Shown here: in pieces, positions 5,496 through 12,568 of the stretch
Layout of the letters: each line of letters opens with the position of its first letter
How positions within the stretch are numbered: the first letter of the stretch is position 1
Made by a program: the position numbers and the translations under genes
NCBI GenBank assembly: GCA_005793025.1
Contig: SXQI01000282.1
Location: forward strand, 1-17,566
Length of the DNA stretch: 17,566 bases
Direction: 5' to 3'
Origin: Verrucomicrobiales bacterium
Lineage (GTDB): Bacteria > Verrucomicrobiota > Verrucomicrobiia > Limisphaerales > SXQI01
The notes under the pieces: model-generated
What the model saw: the letters and a program-made list of their open reading frames with translations, nothing else
Told to the model about the DNA's origin: nothing
Database searches by the model: none

Positions 5496-7322
5496 TTAAC
5501 TCTTCGATGCCTTGGCTTTAGTATCGGCTTGGTTCTGTGGAATAAAATCGCTCGCAGCTCCCGGAACGCTGTATTCGTAGGGACCACGGTGAACGGTAGG
5601 AGCGACTGCGAAATTTCCATGCGGCGGAGGAGTCGGGGTTTGCCACTCCAAAGTCGTTGCCTCCCATGGATTGTCTGATTCAACCTTCCGGCCCTTCCAA
5701 ATACTCCAGACGAAGTTGATGATAAATGGGATCTGAACAAGCATTAGCATCCACGCACCGATGGAGATGATGACGTTTGAATAGATTGCGGAATCTGGGA
5801 GAGCTCCTAAAAGACCCTTGTTCGCCGCCGCCGAATAATTGGCTCCGCCGTCATACATACGCCGGGACATGCCGGCGATGCCTTGGGTGAACATCGGGAA
5901 GAACACGATATTCATGAACACTAGGGAACACCAGAAATGGACTCGTCCCCAGAAATCACACATATAACGCCCAGTTGCTTTAGGATACCAATAATGAACA
6001 CCCGCGAAGAGGGCGAAGATGGTTCCGGGTGCTACGACGTAATGGAAGTGGGCGATGACGTAATAGCTATCGTGGAGGAATAGGTCGACGAAATTAAAGC
6101 CCAAGGGCAACCCGGTCAGACCTCCGATGCCGAACATCACGAGGAATGCTAGCGTGAAGAGCATCTGAGTATTGAATCGGATCGAGCCTCCCCAGAGGGT
6201 AATGAAAAAGACGGTGAGAATGATTACCGACGGAATAGAGATGATCAACGTTGTCGTCTGGAAGAACGTGCTGATCGCGGTTCCCATTCCAGTCATATAC
6301 ATATGGTGGGCCCAAACGATGAAGGAGAGGAAACCGATCGCGAACAGGGAATAGACCAATGATTTATAACCCCAGATTGGTTTCCGGATGTTGTTACAAA
6401 GGATTTCAGAAACGATACCCATCCCTGGAAGGATCAAAACGTAAACTTCAGGATGTGCTAGGAACCAGAAGAGATGTTGCCAGAGCAACGGGCTACCGCC
6501 GCCACTCACATCCGCTACTTTTCCGGAGATCATCAAGCCTGTTGGGAGGAAGAAGCTACAACCAAACACTTTATCCATCAACTGCATCACACCCGCTGCT
6601 TCAAGCGGAGGGAAAGCGAGCAGCAGTAGGAAAGCTGTCACAAACTGCGCCCAAACGAAGAAAGGCAACCGCATCCAGGTCATGCCAGGAGCGCGTAATT
6701 GAATGATGGTCGCCAAGAAATTAACCGCACCTAACAGTGAGGAGTTGATTAACAACACCATCCCCACCAGCCACCAAGTTTGTCCTTGGGTTGGGATAAT
6801 TGTGGCAAGCGGAGAGTAGCTGGTCCAACCTCCTTGCGCCGCACCTCCCGGAAGAAAAAAGCTGATTAACATCACGATACCGCCAAGGAAATACAGCCAG
6901 TAACTGGCCATATTCAGACGCGGGAAGGTCATATCCGGTGCTCCGATTTGCAGTGGCACCACGTAGTTACCGAACGCGGCGAAAGCAAGCGGAACCACGC
7001 CGAGGAACACCATGATCGTTCCGTGCATCGCCCCAAAACTGTTGTAAAGGTCGGCACTCATCACACCGCCTGCAGCGGCTGAACCCAGCAATTTCTCAAG
7101 AATCGGTCCAAATACCGGGATTGGGGTTCCGGGATACGCCATCTGCCAGCGCATCAGCCCCATGAGTCCGAATCCAAAAAGCAGAAAGAGCAGGGAGGTG
7201 ATGCCGTATTGAATACCGATCACTTTATGGTCGGTAGAAAATACATACTTGGACCAAAACCCCATCTCCTCATGGTGGTGCGCGTCGTGCGAATGACTGT
7301 GTGTATCGTGACTGTGTTGCAT
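5496..7322 (-). CDS. coxA: Cytochrome c oxidase subunit I (heme a / heme a3-CuB), K-channel Lys replaced by Ile
   Basis: The 608-residue catalytic subunit reduces O2 to water and pumps protons. Heme a ligands are H100 (GAMHGT) and H427; heme a3 is held by H425 (AHFHY); CuB by H290, H339 and H340 (AHPEVY, VWAHHMY), with the cross-linking Y294. D-channel residues are intact: N119, D130 (GAPDMTFPRLN), N137, S140 and E292, so this is an A1-like pattern. The K-channel segment reads ISIPSVIILTVFFITLWGG where the family has IPTGxK; the Lys position is Ile368, while S305 and S365 remain. The first 17 residues contain eight histidines (MQHSHDTHSHSHDAHHH), an unusual cytoplasmic tail. A TTGACA/TTTACT promoter lies 68-96 bp upstream. 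No Shine-Dalgarno is visible. It follows ctaA and ctaB, which make its heme. Confidence 0.98.
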   Translation of the reverse strand: MQHSHDTHSHSHDAHHHEEMGFWSKYVFSTDHKVIGIQYGITSLLFLLFGFGLMGLMRWQMAYPGTPIPVFGPILEKLLGSAAAGGVMSADLYNSFGAMHGTIMVFLGVVPLAFAAFGNYVVPLQIGAPDMTFPRLNMASYWLYFLGGIVMLISFFLPGGAAQGGWTSYSPLATIIPTQGQTWWLVGMVLLINSSLLGAVNFLATIIQLRAPGMTWMRLPFFVWAQFVTAFLLLLAFPPLEAAGVMQLMDKVFGCSFFLPTGLMISGKVADVSGGGSPLLWQHLFWFLAHPEVYVLILPGMGIVSEILCNNIRKPIWGYKSLVYSLFAIGFLSFIVWAHHMYMTGMGTAISTFFQTTTLIISIPSVIILTVFFITLWGGSIRFNTQMLFTLAFLVMFGIGGLTGLPLGFNFVDLFLHDSYYVIAHFHYVVAPGTIFALFAGVHYWYPKATGRYMCDFWGRVHFWCSLVFMNIVFFPMFTQGIAGMSRRMYDGGANYSAAANKGLLGALPDSAIYSNVIISIGAWMLMLVQIPFIINFVWSIWKGRKVESDNPWEATTLEWQTPTPPPHGNFAVAPTVHRGPYEYSVPGAASDFIPQNQADTKAKASKS

Positions 7323-7389
7323 GGTTCAGTTAAACTTAAAGTTCGGGCCCGTCTGCAAAAATCGGCTCCTGCCCGACTTCGGTCGCGCA

Positions 7390-7418
7390 AGTAAAGGATT
7401 TGAGTTAAGGCATGTCAA
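7390..7418 (-). promoter_or_regulatory. Predicted sigma70-type promoter for coxA
   Basis: On the minus strand a consensus -35 TTGACA (7418-7413) is followed after exactly 17 nt by TTTACT (7395-7390), 4 of 6 matches to TATAAT. Transcription would start near 7383, giving a leader of about 60 nt before the coxA ATG. This would let the oxidase subunits be expressed independently of ctaA-ctaB upstream. Confidence 0.55.
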
Positions 7419-7438
7419 GGGTGCACTGAGTTCTTGTG

Positions 7439-8344
7439 TTAAATTTTGTCGAAAACGAGCAATCCGAGTAGCACTGGCAGGTAAATAATGGAGGCAATGA
7501 AAAGCGCACGAGCACTGTTTATTGACTTGGTGCGAGCAAACTGCACCGCGAACCCGATAAAAATAATTCCCAAAACAAGGGCACCGATAAAGTATATCAT
7601 TCCCGAAACACCAAGCAAGGAAGGGAATAAACTGATCGGGAGCAAACCGAGTGAATGGCTCAATGCCTGACGAGCGGTCCGGTTTCCGTCAGGATCCACT
7701 ATGGGTAACATTTTGAACCCCGCGCGCGCGTAATCCTCACGATACATCCATGCAATGGCTAAGAAATGAGGCAACTGCCAGAAAAACAGAATAGCGAATA
7801 GTGACCACCCTTGCAACGAAAGCGTTCCTTGTGCGGCTGTCCAGCCCATCAGCGGAGGCAATGCACCGGGGATCGCACCGATTGCAGTATTCAGGGTTGT
7901 GACTCGTTTCAGAGGAGTGTAGACAAAAAGATAGGTGACTAGAGTGATCGCCCCAAGAAAGGCCGTCAAAGGGTTGACGAGCCACGCGAGATGACCCAAG
8001 CCGATTGCTGAGAGGAAACCTCCAATCAACAACACTTGGTCGGCCGTGAGGCGTCCCGAAGGCAGCGCACGAGACTCGGTTCGACGCATCAACGCATCGT
8101 GATCCCTTTCGAGCAACTGGTTGAGAGCGGCAGCTCCGCAAGCCAACAGTGTCGTCCCCAAGGTTGCATGGAACATACGCCAAGAGTCTACGCCGTTTCT
8201 TGACCCCGCATAGAATCCGACCATCGTTGTCACTACCACGAGGCTCGTCAGTCGGGCTTTCACCAGATCGGTTAGCACCGCGAACAATCCTTTCTCCTCG
8301 ATGGCAGGTTGGGCGAGATCAGTGGTTGCAACCGTTACTTTCAT
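7439..8344 (-). CDS. ctaB: Protoheme IX farnesyltransferase (heme O synthase)
   Basis: A 301-residue polytopic membrane prenyltransferase of the UbiA superfamily that adds a farnesyl group to heme b to give heme o. The first aspartate-rich motif is clear: N75, E79 and D83 within NQLLERDHDALMRRTESR, followed by ALPSGRLT. The second loop motif is YREDYARAGFKMLPIVD (about 204-220), also typical of CtaB/COX10. About nine hydrophobic helices are present. Length is as expected (290-310). The gene begins 7 bp after the ctaA stop, so the two heme-modification genes are co-transcribed. The product heme o feeds CtaA, and heme a goes to CoxA encoded just downstream. No truncation or missing residue was seen. 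Confidence 0.97.
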   Translation of the reverse strand: MKVTVATTDLAQPAIEEKGLFAVLTDLVKARLTSLVVVTTMVGFYAGSRNGVDSWRMFHATLGTTLLACGAAALNQLLERDHDALMRRTESRALPSGRLTADQVLLIGGFLSAIGLGHLAWLVNPLTAFLGAITLVTYLFVYTPLKRVTTLNTAIGAIPGALPPLMGWTAAQGTLSLQGWSLFAILFFWQLPHFLAIAWMYREDYARAGFKMLPIVDPDGNRTARQALSHSLGLLPISLFPSLLGVSGMIYFIGALVLGIIFIGFAVQFARTKSINSARALFIASIIYLPVLLGLLVFDKI

Positions 8345-8351
8345 TGGGTGA

Positions 8352-9401
8352 TTATACGGTCGCGATTTGGGGATTGGAAGTTGATCCGCCTGCAGATCTT
8401 ATCAAGTCGGTCGCTGGAAAGGATAACCGGGCGAGTGCAAGTGAACCCAGCACGCCCGTCACCAAGCAAATCGCTCCCACCAACACGTGAAGGGTGGCGA
8501 TATCCGCCGGTTTATTGAACCAAATCGTTACCATCCCCAAACAAACCTGAACACAAACGGTGATGATCCAAAAGTTAGCTAAGCTTCGCAATCCATGCCC
8601 AACCGCGAATCCCTGTCGAGCCTTCAAGGATGAAATGAGGATTGCTCCGAGGACAAGGATCGCCCCAATCCGATGGGCCATGTGTAAGTGAATATGCCCC
8701 GCTGTAATCGGCTTGAAATCCCGAACATCGGTTCTGGACTGGTTGATCGTTTCGATAAAAGTCGAATCCGTTGGTGGCCAGATTTTTCCGTAAGCCAATG
8801 GGAAATCTGGGACCGCAAGCCCTGCGTGCTGATGCCGCAGGCAGGCACCTAGGAAGAGTTGAGCAAACACGAGGACAGAAGCCACGACGAACGATGGCTT
8901 AATGGATCGGCTTACCACCATTTCACTCGTGGAAGGTTGGACGCACTTCCACCACCGACTCCCGACAAAAGCGAGGCAAGCAATCCAGCAGAGAAATACT
9001 TGAGCCAAGGCCGCGTGGATGATTCCTAGCTGATCTTTGAAAAGGGTTACGCGTAACCCCCCTAGCAAACCTTGGATTGCCACCATGACTAGGGCGGCCA
9101 GACCCATCCATTTCACCCAACGCCGACTTTCCGAAAACCAGAGCCAGACCGTGAGGATCAGAGTCATGAAACCCACGTAGGAGGCGACTAAGCGGTGGCT
9201 GTGCTCGTAGAAGATGCCCCCATGCCATTGGGAGATCGGGAATAAAAACATATTGTAACCGTAGGTCGTCGGCCAATCGGGCACCGCCATCCCAGCCCCC
9301 TTGCTTGTCACCAAGCCCCCGATTCCGATCAGAACCAGTACACAAACCACCAAAAACGCAGCAAAACGTGCGGCCCAGTTGGTTTGAGACTCTGATTTCA
9401 T
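8352..9401 (-). CDS. ctaA: Heme A synthase (COX15/CtaA family)
   Basis: A 349-residue membrane protein with eight predicted helices in two homologous halves; it oxidises the C8 methyl of heme o to a formyl group, giving heme a. The conserved histidines are visible: H67/H69 (EHSHRL), H129 (IIHAALAQ), H243 (HMAHRIG) and H305 (ATLHVLVG). Both half-repeats carry the A-V-P-D-x-P motif (GMAVPDWPTTYG near 37-48, GLAVPDFPLAYG near 194-205). The length and the PDWP/PDFP loops fit the longer proteobacterial/mitochondrial-type CtaA rather than the short Bacillus form. C187 and C287 are candidates for the loop/helix cysteines but pairing is not evident. The start at 9401 has no Shine-Dalgarno and lies about 30 nt downstream of a hairpin separating it from the cupredoxin gene. 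Confidence 0.97.
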   Translation of the reverse strand: MKSESQTNWAARFAAFLVVCVLVLIGIGGLVTSKGAGMAVPDWPTTYGYNMFLFPISQWHGGIFYEHSHRLVASYVGFMTLILTVWLWFSESRRWVKWMGLAALVMVAIQGLLGGLRVTLFKDQLGIIHAALAQVFLCWIACLAFVGSRWWKCVQPSTSEMVVSRSIKPSFVVASVLVFAQLFLGACLRHQHAGLAVPDFPLAYGKIWPPTDSTFIETINQSRTDVRDFKPITAGHIHLHMAHRIGAILVLGAILISSLKARQGFAVGHGLRSLANFWIITVCVQVCLGMVTIWFNKPADIATLHVLVGAICLVTGVLGSLALARLSFPATDLIRSAGGSTSNPQIATV

Positions 9402-9432
9402 GGTTGACTGAGCGTTTTAAACAATAAATCGA

Positions 9433-9455
9433 CCCGCTGCTAGCTTTGCAGCGGG
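9433..9455 (-). terminator. Perfect GC-rich hairpin between the cupredoxin gene and ctaA
   Basis: CCCGCTGC and GCAGCGGG form a perfect 8-bp stem with a 7-nt loop. On the minus strand it is followed by TCGATTTATTGTTT, which is T-rich but not a clean U run. It lies 35 bp past the cupredoxin stop and 32 bp before the ctaA ATG, so it may end or attenuate transcription, or protect the upstream mRNA 3' end. Confidence 0.5.
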
Positions 9456-9490
9456 CCGAGATTAAAAACGTCCGCCAAAGGCAAACAGCC

Positions 9491-10201
9491 TTATGGGGCT
9501 GCTGGAACTGTGAACGAGAAATCGGAAGTCGCGTTCCCAGCACCCACGGTCACCTTCTGCGTCACTTTACCACCCTTGCGATGAAAGGCTTCGAGTGTGT
9601 ATTCACCGGCGGGGACGTTGGCGATTTTGAAAGTGCCATCCTTGGCAGAAACTGCGTAGTAGGGGTGATCGACCACTCCCACGTAAGCGAACATCCAAGG
9701 GTGTACGTCGCATTTGAAGCGCAGTAGGATTTCTTGGTTGTCGTAAGAATAAACTAAATCTTTCGATTTCGGCAACTGAGCCTGATTGGATTCCTTGTTA
9801 CCAGCGACAGCGGGCGTCGCATGCACATTGTGGAGCAATTCGTCGCTGTTCTTCACGGCGAGCTTTTGTTTTGTCTGAACACCGCTCACGTAGGGTGAGT
9901 ATTCGCATCCCTTTTGATCTAAGACCTTGGCTTCAGCTGGAACTTCAATCGTTTTGCCAGTCAATCCGTCCTTGAGGTAGATGAATGTGTCAGCTAAACC
10001 ACCTTTCCCGTCCGTGATGTAAAAGCGTGTGGTGGGTTTGCTCGCTGGGTGAAGTTTCCCGCAGTTTGCATCCAAGGGAAGTTCTTTCTCAGCGGGTGGT
10101 GTCCCTTTAAGAGTAATTTTGCCGACGATATCCGCAGCCGAAACCGCCTGCAACGTGGTAAGCACAGCCGCCACAACCAATAAACTAGGATTCAATTTCA
10201 T
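9491..10201 (-). CDS. Secreted cupredoxin-like protein with C-terminal beta-sandwich domain
   Basis: A 236-residue exported protein. The signal peptide is about residues 1-22 (MKLNPSLLVVAAVLTTLQAV followed by SA, cleavage before ADI). A plastocyanin-like copper site is suggested by H124 or H127 (LLHNVHATP) together with C164, H167 and M170 in FKCDVHPWM. This is C-x2-H-x2-M, slightly shorter than the classic C-x2-H-x4-M spacing. The C-terminal part (about 183-236, DGTFKIANVPAGEYTLEAFH) looks like a carboxypeptidase-regulatory/CnaB-type beta-sandwich. Such proteins are usually annotated only as carboxypeptidase regulatory-like. It sits upstream of ctaA-ctaB-coxA, so a periplasmic electron carrier to the oxidase or a copper store is plausible, but that is inference. 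A CRP/FNR-type palindrome lies about 80 bp upstream of the start. Confidence 0.82.
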   Translation of the reverse strand: MKLNPSLLVVAAVLTTLQAVSAADIVGKITLKGTPPAEKELPLDANCGKLHPASKPTTRFYITDGKGGLADTFIYLKDGLTGKTIEVPAEAKVLDQKGCEYSPYVSGVQTKQKLAVKNSDELLHNVHATPAVAGNKESNQAQLPKSKDLVYSYDNQEILLRFKCDVHPWMFAYVGVVDHPYYAVSAKDGTFKIANVPAGEYTLEAFHRKGGKVTQKVTVGAGNATSDFSFTVPAAP

Positions 10202-10271
10202 ATCAATTTTCGTGTTAACCTCAATCCAATGTTTTCACACTAGCATTGCTTAATTAGGCTCGCAAGTGGAT

Positions 10272-10289
10272 TTGTGAAATTTTTCACAA
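10272..10289. promoter_or_regulatory. CRP/FNR-family operator palindrome
   Basis: TTGTGAAA-TT-TTTCACAA is a perfect inverted repeat with 8-bp arms. It contains TGTGA-N6-TCACA exactly, the consensus spacing of CRP-family sites. It lies in the divergent region between the cupredoxin gene (centre about 79 bp upstream of its ATG) and larE (about 150 bp upstream of its ATG). Which regulator binds, and which gene it controls, cannot be told from the sequence. The perfect symmetry makes a chance match unlikely. Confidence 0.6.
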
Positions 10290-10330
10290 GCTCCATTATT
10301 TTAGACCAAACTTGCATGGGATTATTCAAT

Positions 10331-10361
10331 TTGTGACTTTCCAACTCAGTTCGGGTAGAAT
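10331..10361 (+). promoter_or_regulatory. Weak candidate promoter for larE
   Basis: TAGAAT (10356-10361) matches TATAAT at 5 of 6 positions. TTGTGA (10331-10336) could serve as -35 but the spacer is 19 nt, longer than ideal. It would give a leader of about 60 nt. Confidence 0.3.
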
Positions 10362-10429
10362 CGTGAGTTTGCGAGGATGCTCAGCGGAAACGCTTCGACA
10401 AACAGAGCTAAGACTGGCAGTTTTGGTGC

Positions 10430-11293
10430 ATGATTCGGGAAAAATTTGAACGACTAAAGGCAATCTTACACGGCTATGGTTCGTGCATCGTTGCCTATTC
10501 TGGAGGGGTCGATTCCGTTTTCCTTGCGGCGGTTTCCCATCAGGTTCTCGGGACGAAAAGCCTAGCTGCGATTGCCGATTCTGCCAGTCTGCCTCGGCGG
10601 GAACTCCATTTGGCATTGGAGATCGCCAATGAATTCGATTTTCCGGTGAGGGTTCTGAAGACTCAAGAATTTCAAAACCCCGAGTATTTGGAGAACCCAA
10701 CCAACCGATGCTATTTTTGTAAGCACGAGTTATTTACTGAACTCGTTCCGATTGCTAAAGCGGAGGGATTTGCAGTCATCATCTATGGCGAAAACGCAAG
10801 CGACATTGGGGATCACCGTCCCGGGTCGAAGGCAGCTGCGGAGTTCTCGATCCGCGCCCCCCTCAAAGAGGCGGATCTGACAAAAGAAGAGATTCGGATC
10901 CTCTCGAAAGAACTGGGATTGCCCACGGCAGACAAGCCACAAATGGCCTGTTTAAGTTCACGAATTCCCTACGGTGAACCCGTCAGCGAAGTAAAATTGC
11001 GCATGATTGAAGAGGGTGAAAACCTGCTGCGCGATCTCGGTTTCTACGACGTCCGAGTTCGGCATCACGAAACCAAACAAGGTCATCTCGCCCGAATCGA
11101 AATTGGTATCGCCGAGTTGCCCAAAATGTTTATCGGCGCACATTTTGAACCCGTCGCAACAGGCTTCAAGAGCATCGGTTATGCCCATTGCACTGTGGAT
11201 CTTGCTGGTTATCGGCGGGGTAGCTTGAACGCTAAAGTTGTCAAGGATTCAGGCTTGGGGACGACGAGTCATGCGATAACTACCGAACTCTGA
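10430..11293 (+). CDS. larE: LarE-type ATP-dependent sacrificial sulfur transferase
   Basis: A 287-residue cytoplasmic protein of the adenine nucleotide alpha-hydrolase (PP-loop) superfamily. SGGVDS (24-29) is the PP-loop that binds ATP. Family hallmarks include NRCYFCK (C94, C97), RAPL (142-145), and PQMACLSSRIPYG with C174 at the position of the sacrificial cysteine (C176 in Lactobacillus plantarum LarE). LarE adenylates and thiolates the carboxylates of the pyridinium precursor of the nickel-pincer nucleotide cofactor used by lactate racemase and related enzymes. The larB, larC and larA genes are not in this window, so the actual pathway is unconfirmed; single larE-like genes are often annotated as TIGR00268 family. 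Its 3' end overlaps the convergent gene by 14 bp. The ATG has no clear ribosome-binding site. Confidence 0.9.
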   Translation: MIREKFERLKAILHGYGSCIVAYSGGVDSVFLAAVSHQVLGTKSLAAIADSASLPRRELHLALEIANEFDFPVRVLKTQEFQNPEYLENPTNRCYFCKHELFTELVPIAKAEGFAVIIYGENASDIGDHRPGSKAAAEFSIRAPLKEADLTKEEIRILSKELGLPTADKPQMACLSSRIPYGEPVSEVKLRMIEEGENLLRDLGFYDVRVRHHETKQGHLARIEIGIAELPKMFIGAHFEPVATGFKSIGYAHCTVDLAGYRRGSLNAKVVKDSGLGTTSHAITTEL

Positions 11294-12302
11294 CTTTAAG
11301 CAATTTGAATTCCAACGGTCCGAATACGATGCGGGGTTGGGAAGATTCTATTTCGATATTTGGGGCGGGTGTCACGACGATCTCACGGCTCGTGGTGTTG
11401 GCAGCGATAAGCCGATAAAAACCTGCATCAGCTGGGGTCTTAGAATACTTGATGGCGATACTCGACTCGGAGATTTCGTTGTAGCGATCGGTCAAGTTTT
11501 CAAACGAAAACGGGTATGGATTCCAGATTCTCGCCGGACCGAAGTATTCATTATTCATCCGAACGAACTCGATGCTCTCTTGGATGGCATCGATCAATTC
11601 GGGGGTGTGGATGATCTCGGTCTTGCTATCGTGATAAGGGTAATACATTACGCCAGTGGCACCGCTCATGGCAGCCCACACCGTCATCGCTTTCACTTCA
11701 AGCGGGGTCGGCTTGCGATACAACTTACTCGGGGGGACAAGAGAGGGATAGTGCGACCAATCGAAGGCTTGAATGATCGCATAGAAAGGTTTTTTCCCTG
11801 CCGCTACACGCGCTGCACGCAAATGGGAATGGAATGTCTCGATTGGTTGCCAACCGATTGGATACCAATCAAACATCACCACGTCGCAGTAAGGGGAATA
11901 CGATTCGATGGAGTAACCCGAGGACAAGTTGAGGAAAACGGGCTTAGCAGATCGTCGCTTAGCGTTTTGGTATTGGATACGGATTTGGCCGGGAGAAAGG
12001 CCATTTAGATCAGGCTCATCAGAAAGGTAGTTCCCCAAGAGGGATGAATGGTTCAGGAATTTGGATCCAGTCCCGATGACCTGCAGGTTGGCTTGTTTCG
12101 CTGCATCGAGGTAACTCTTGCTTTTGGTTCCAACGACAAAATCGACTCCTAAACGACCCACCGCCGGGAGATCGGCCTCGGGAACGGCGTAAAATCCAAA
12201 TTGGATCGACCGAGGCGAGTGGCATCCCCCCATGAGCACAACCAGCACCAACCAACCCATGTGTGGCCGAAGGATCCAGTTCAAAAGGGGCATATTAGGC
12301 AT
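11280..12302 (-). CDS. Putative lipoprotein with TIM-barrel hydrolase-like features, function unknown
   Basis: A 340-residue protein. The N-terminus has a hydrophobic segment ending in LMGGC, a lipobox-like site with the acylated cysteine at C27; this suggests a lipid-anchored protein outside the cytoplasm. The body has alternating strand/helix blocks, with acidic motifs LSDEPD (93-98) and FDWYPIGW (144-151), then IIQAFDWS and MTVWAAMSGATGVMYYPYHD, reminiscent of (beta/alpha)8 glycoside hydrolase-like proteins where E or D near DEP acts as a catalytic acid. I cannot place it in a named GH family, so no substrate is proposed. A C-terminal beta-rich segment (about 255-340) follows. The start is uncertain: M1 or M4 (12293) both leave a usable signal, and no Shine-Dalgarno is seen. 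It overlaps larE tail to tail and is divergent from smc. Confidence 0.75.
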   Translation of the reverse strand: MPNMPLLNWILRPHMGWLVLVVLMGGCHSPRSIQFGFYAVPEADLPAVGRLGVDFVVGTKSKSYLDAAKQANLQVIGTGSKFLNHSSLLGNYLSDEPDLNGLSPGQIRIQYQNAKRRSAKPVFLNLSSGYSIESYSPYCDVVMFDWYPIGWQPIETFHSHLRAARVAAGKKPFYAIIQAFDWSHYPSLVPPSKLYRKPTPLEVKAMTVWAAMSGATGVMYYPYHDSKTEIIHTPELIDAIQESIEFVRMNNEYFGPARIWNPYPFSFENLTDRYNEISESSIAIKYSKTPADAGFYRLIAANTTSREIVVTPAPNIEIESSQPRIVFGPLEFKLLKVRVR

Positions 12303-12493
12303 TGGCGATGTCAGAATAATTTGAAATATCCCAGCAATCTGGTCGACAACTTCTTATTCAGGTTGGGTTGAGGATGCAAGGAGTGTTGCTGGTTTTTCCA
12401 TTTGTCACCTCCGCAGATATGCAAGTCGTTGCAATGCTGCATTTTGGTAACTCGGTTTCAAGGAATGTCCAGAGTTATTCACAATGGGTTGTG

Positions 12494-12531
12494 TTGCGGC
12501 CGACAGCAACCACAACTTATAGTGGTTTTTT
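12494..12531 (+). promoter_or_regulatory. Candidate smc promoter with an overlapping inverted repeat
   Basis: TTGCGG (12494-12499), an 18-nt spacer and TATAGT (12518-12523, 5 of 6) make a plausible promoter about 45 bp upstream of the smc ATG. The -10 lies in the inverted repeat AACCAC-N8-GTGGTT (12508-12527), which is followed by further T residues to 12531. The same bases could therefore be read as a weak terminator or as an operator covering the promoter. Confidence 0.4.
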
Positions 12532-12568
12532 ACTTTACTTCACCTCGTTGTTGAGTTTCAATTCTTGT

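Noticed and set aside
11337..12008. Plus-strand 223-codon ORF
   Set aside because: It is antisense to the lipoprotein gene, which has signal, lipobox and fold-like motifs; the plus frame has no recognisable domain.
12368..12568. 67-codon N-terminal extension of SMC
   Set aside because: SMC homology starts exactly at the ATG at 12569, and the extension contains the likely promoter.
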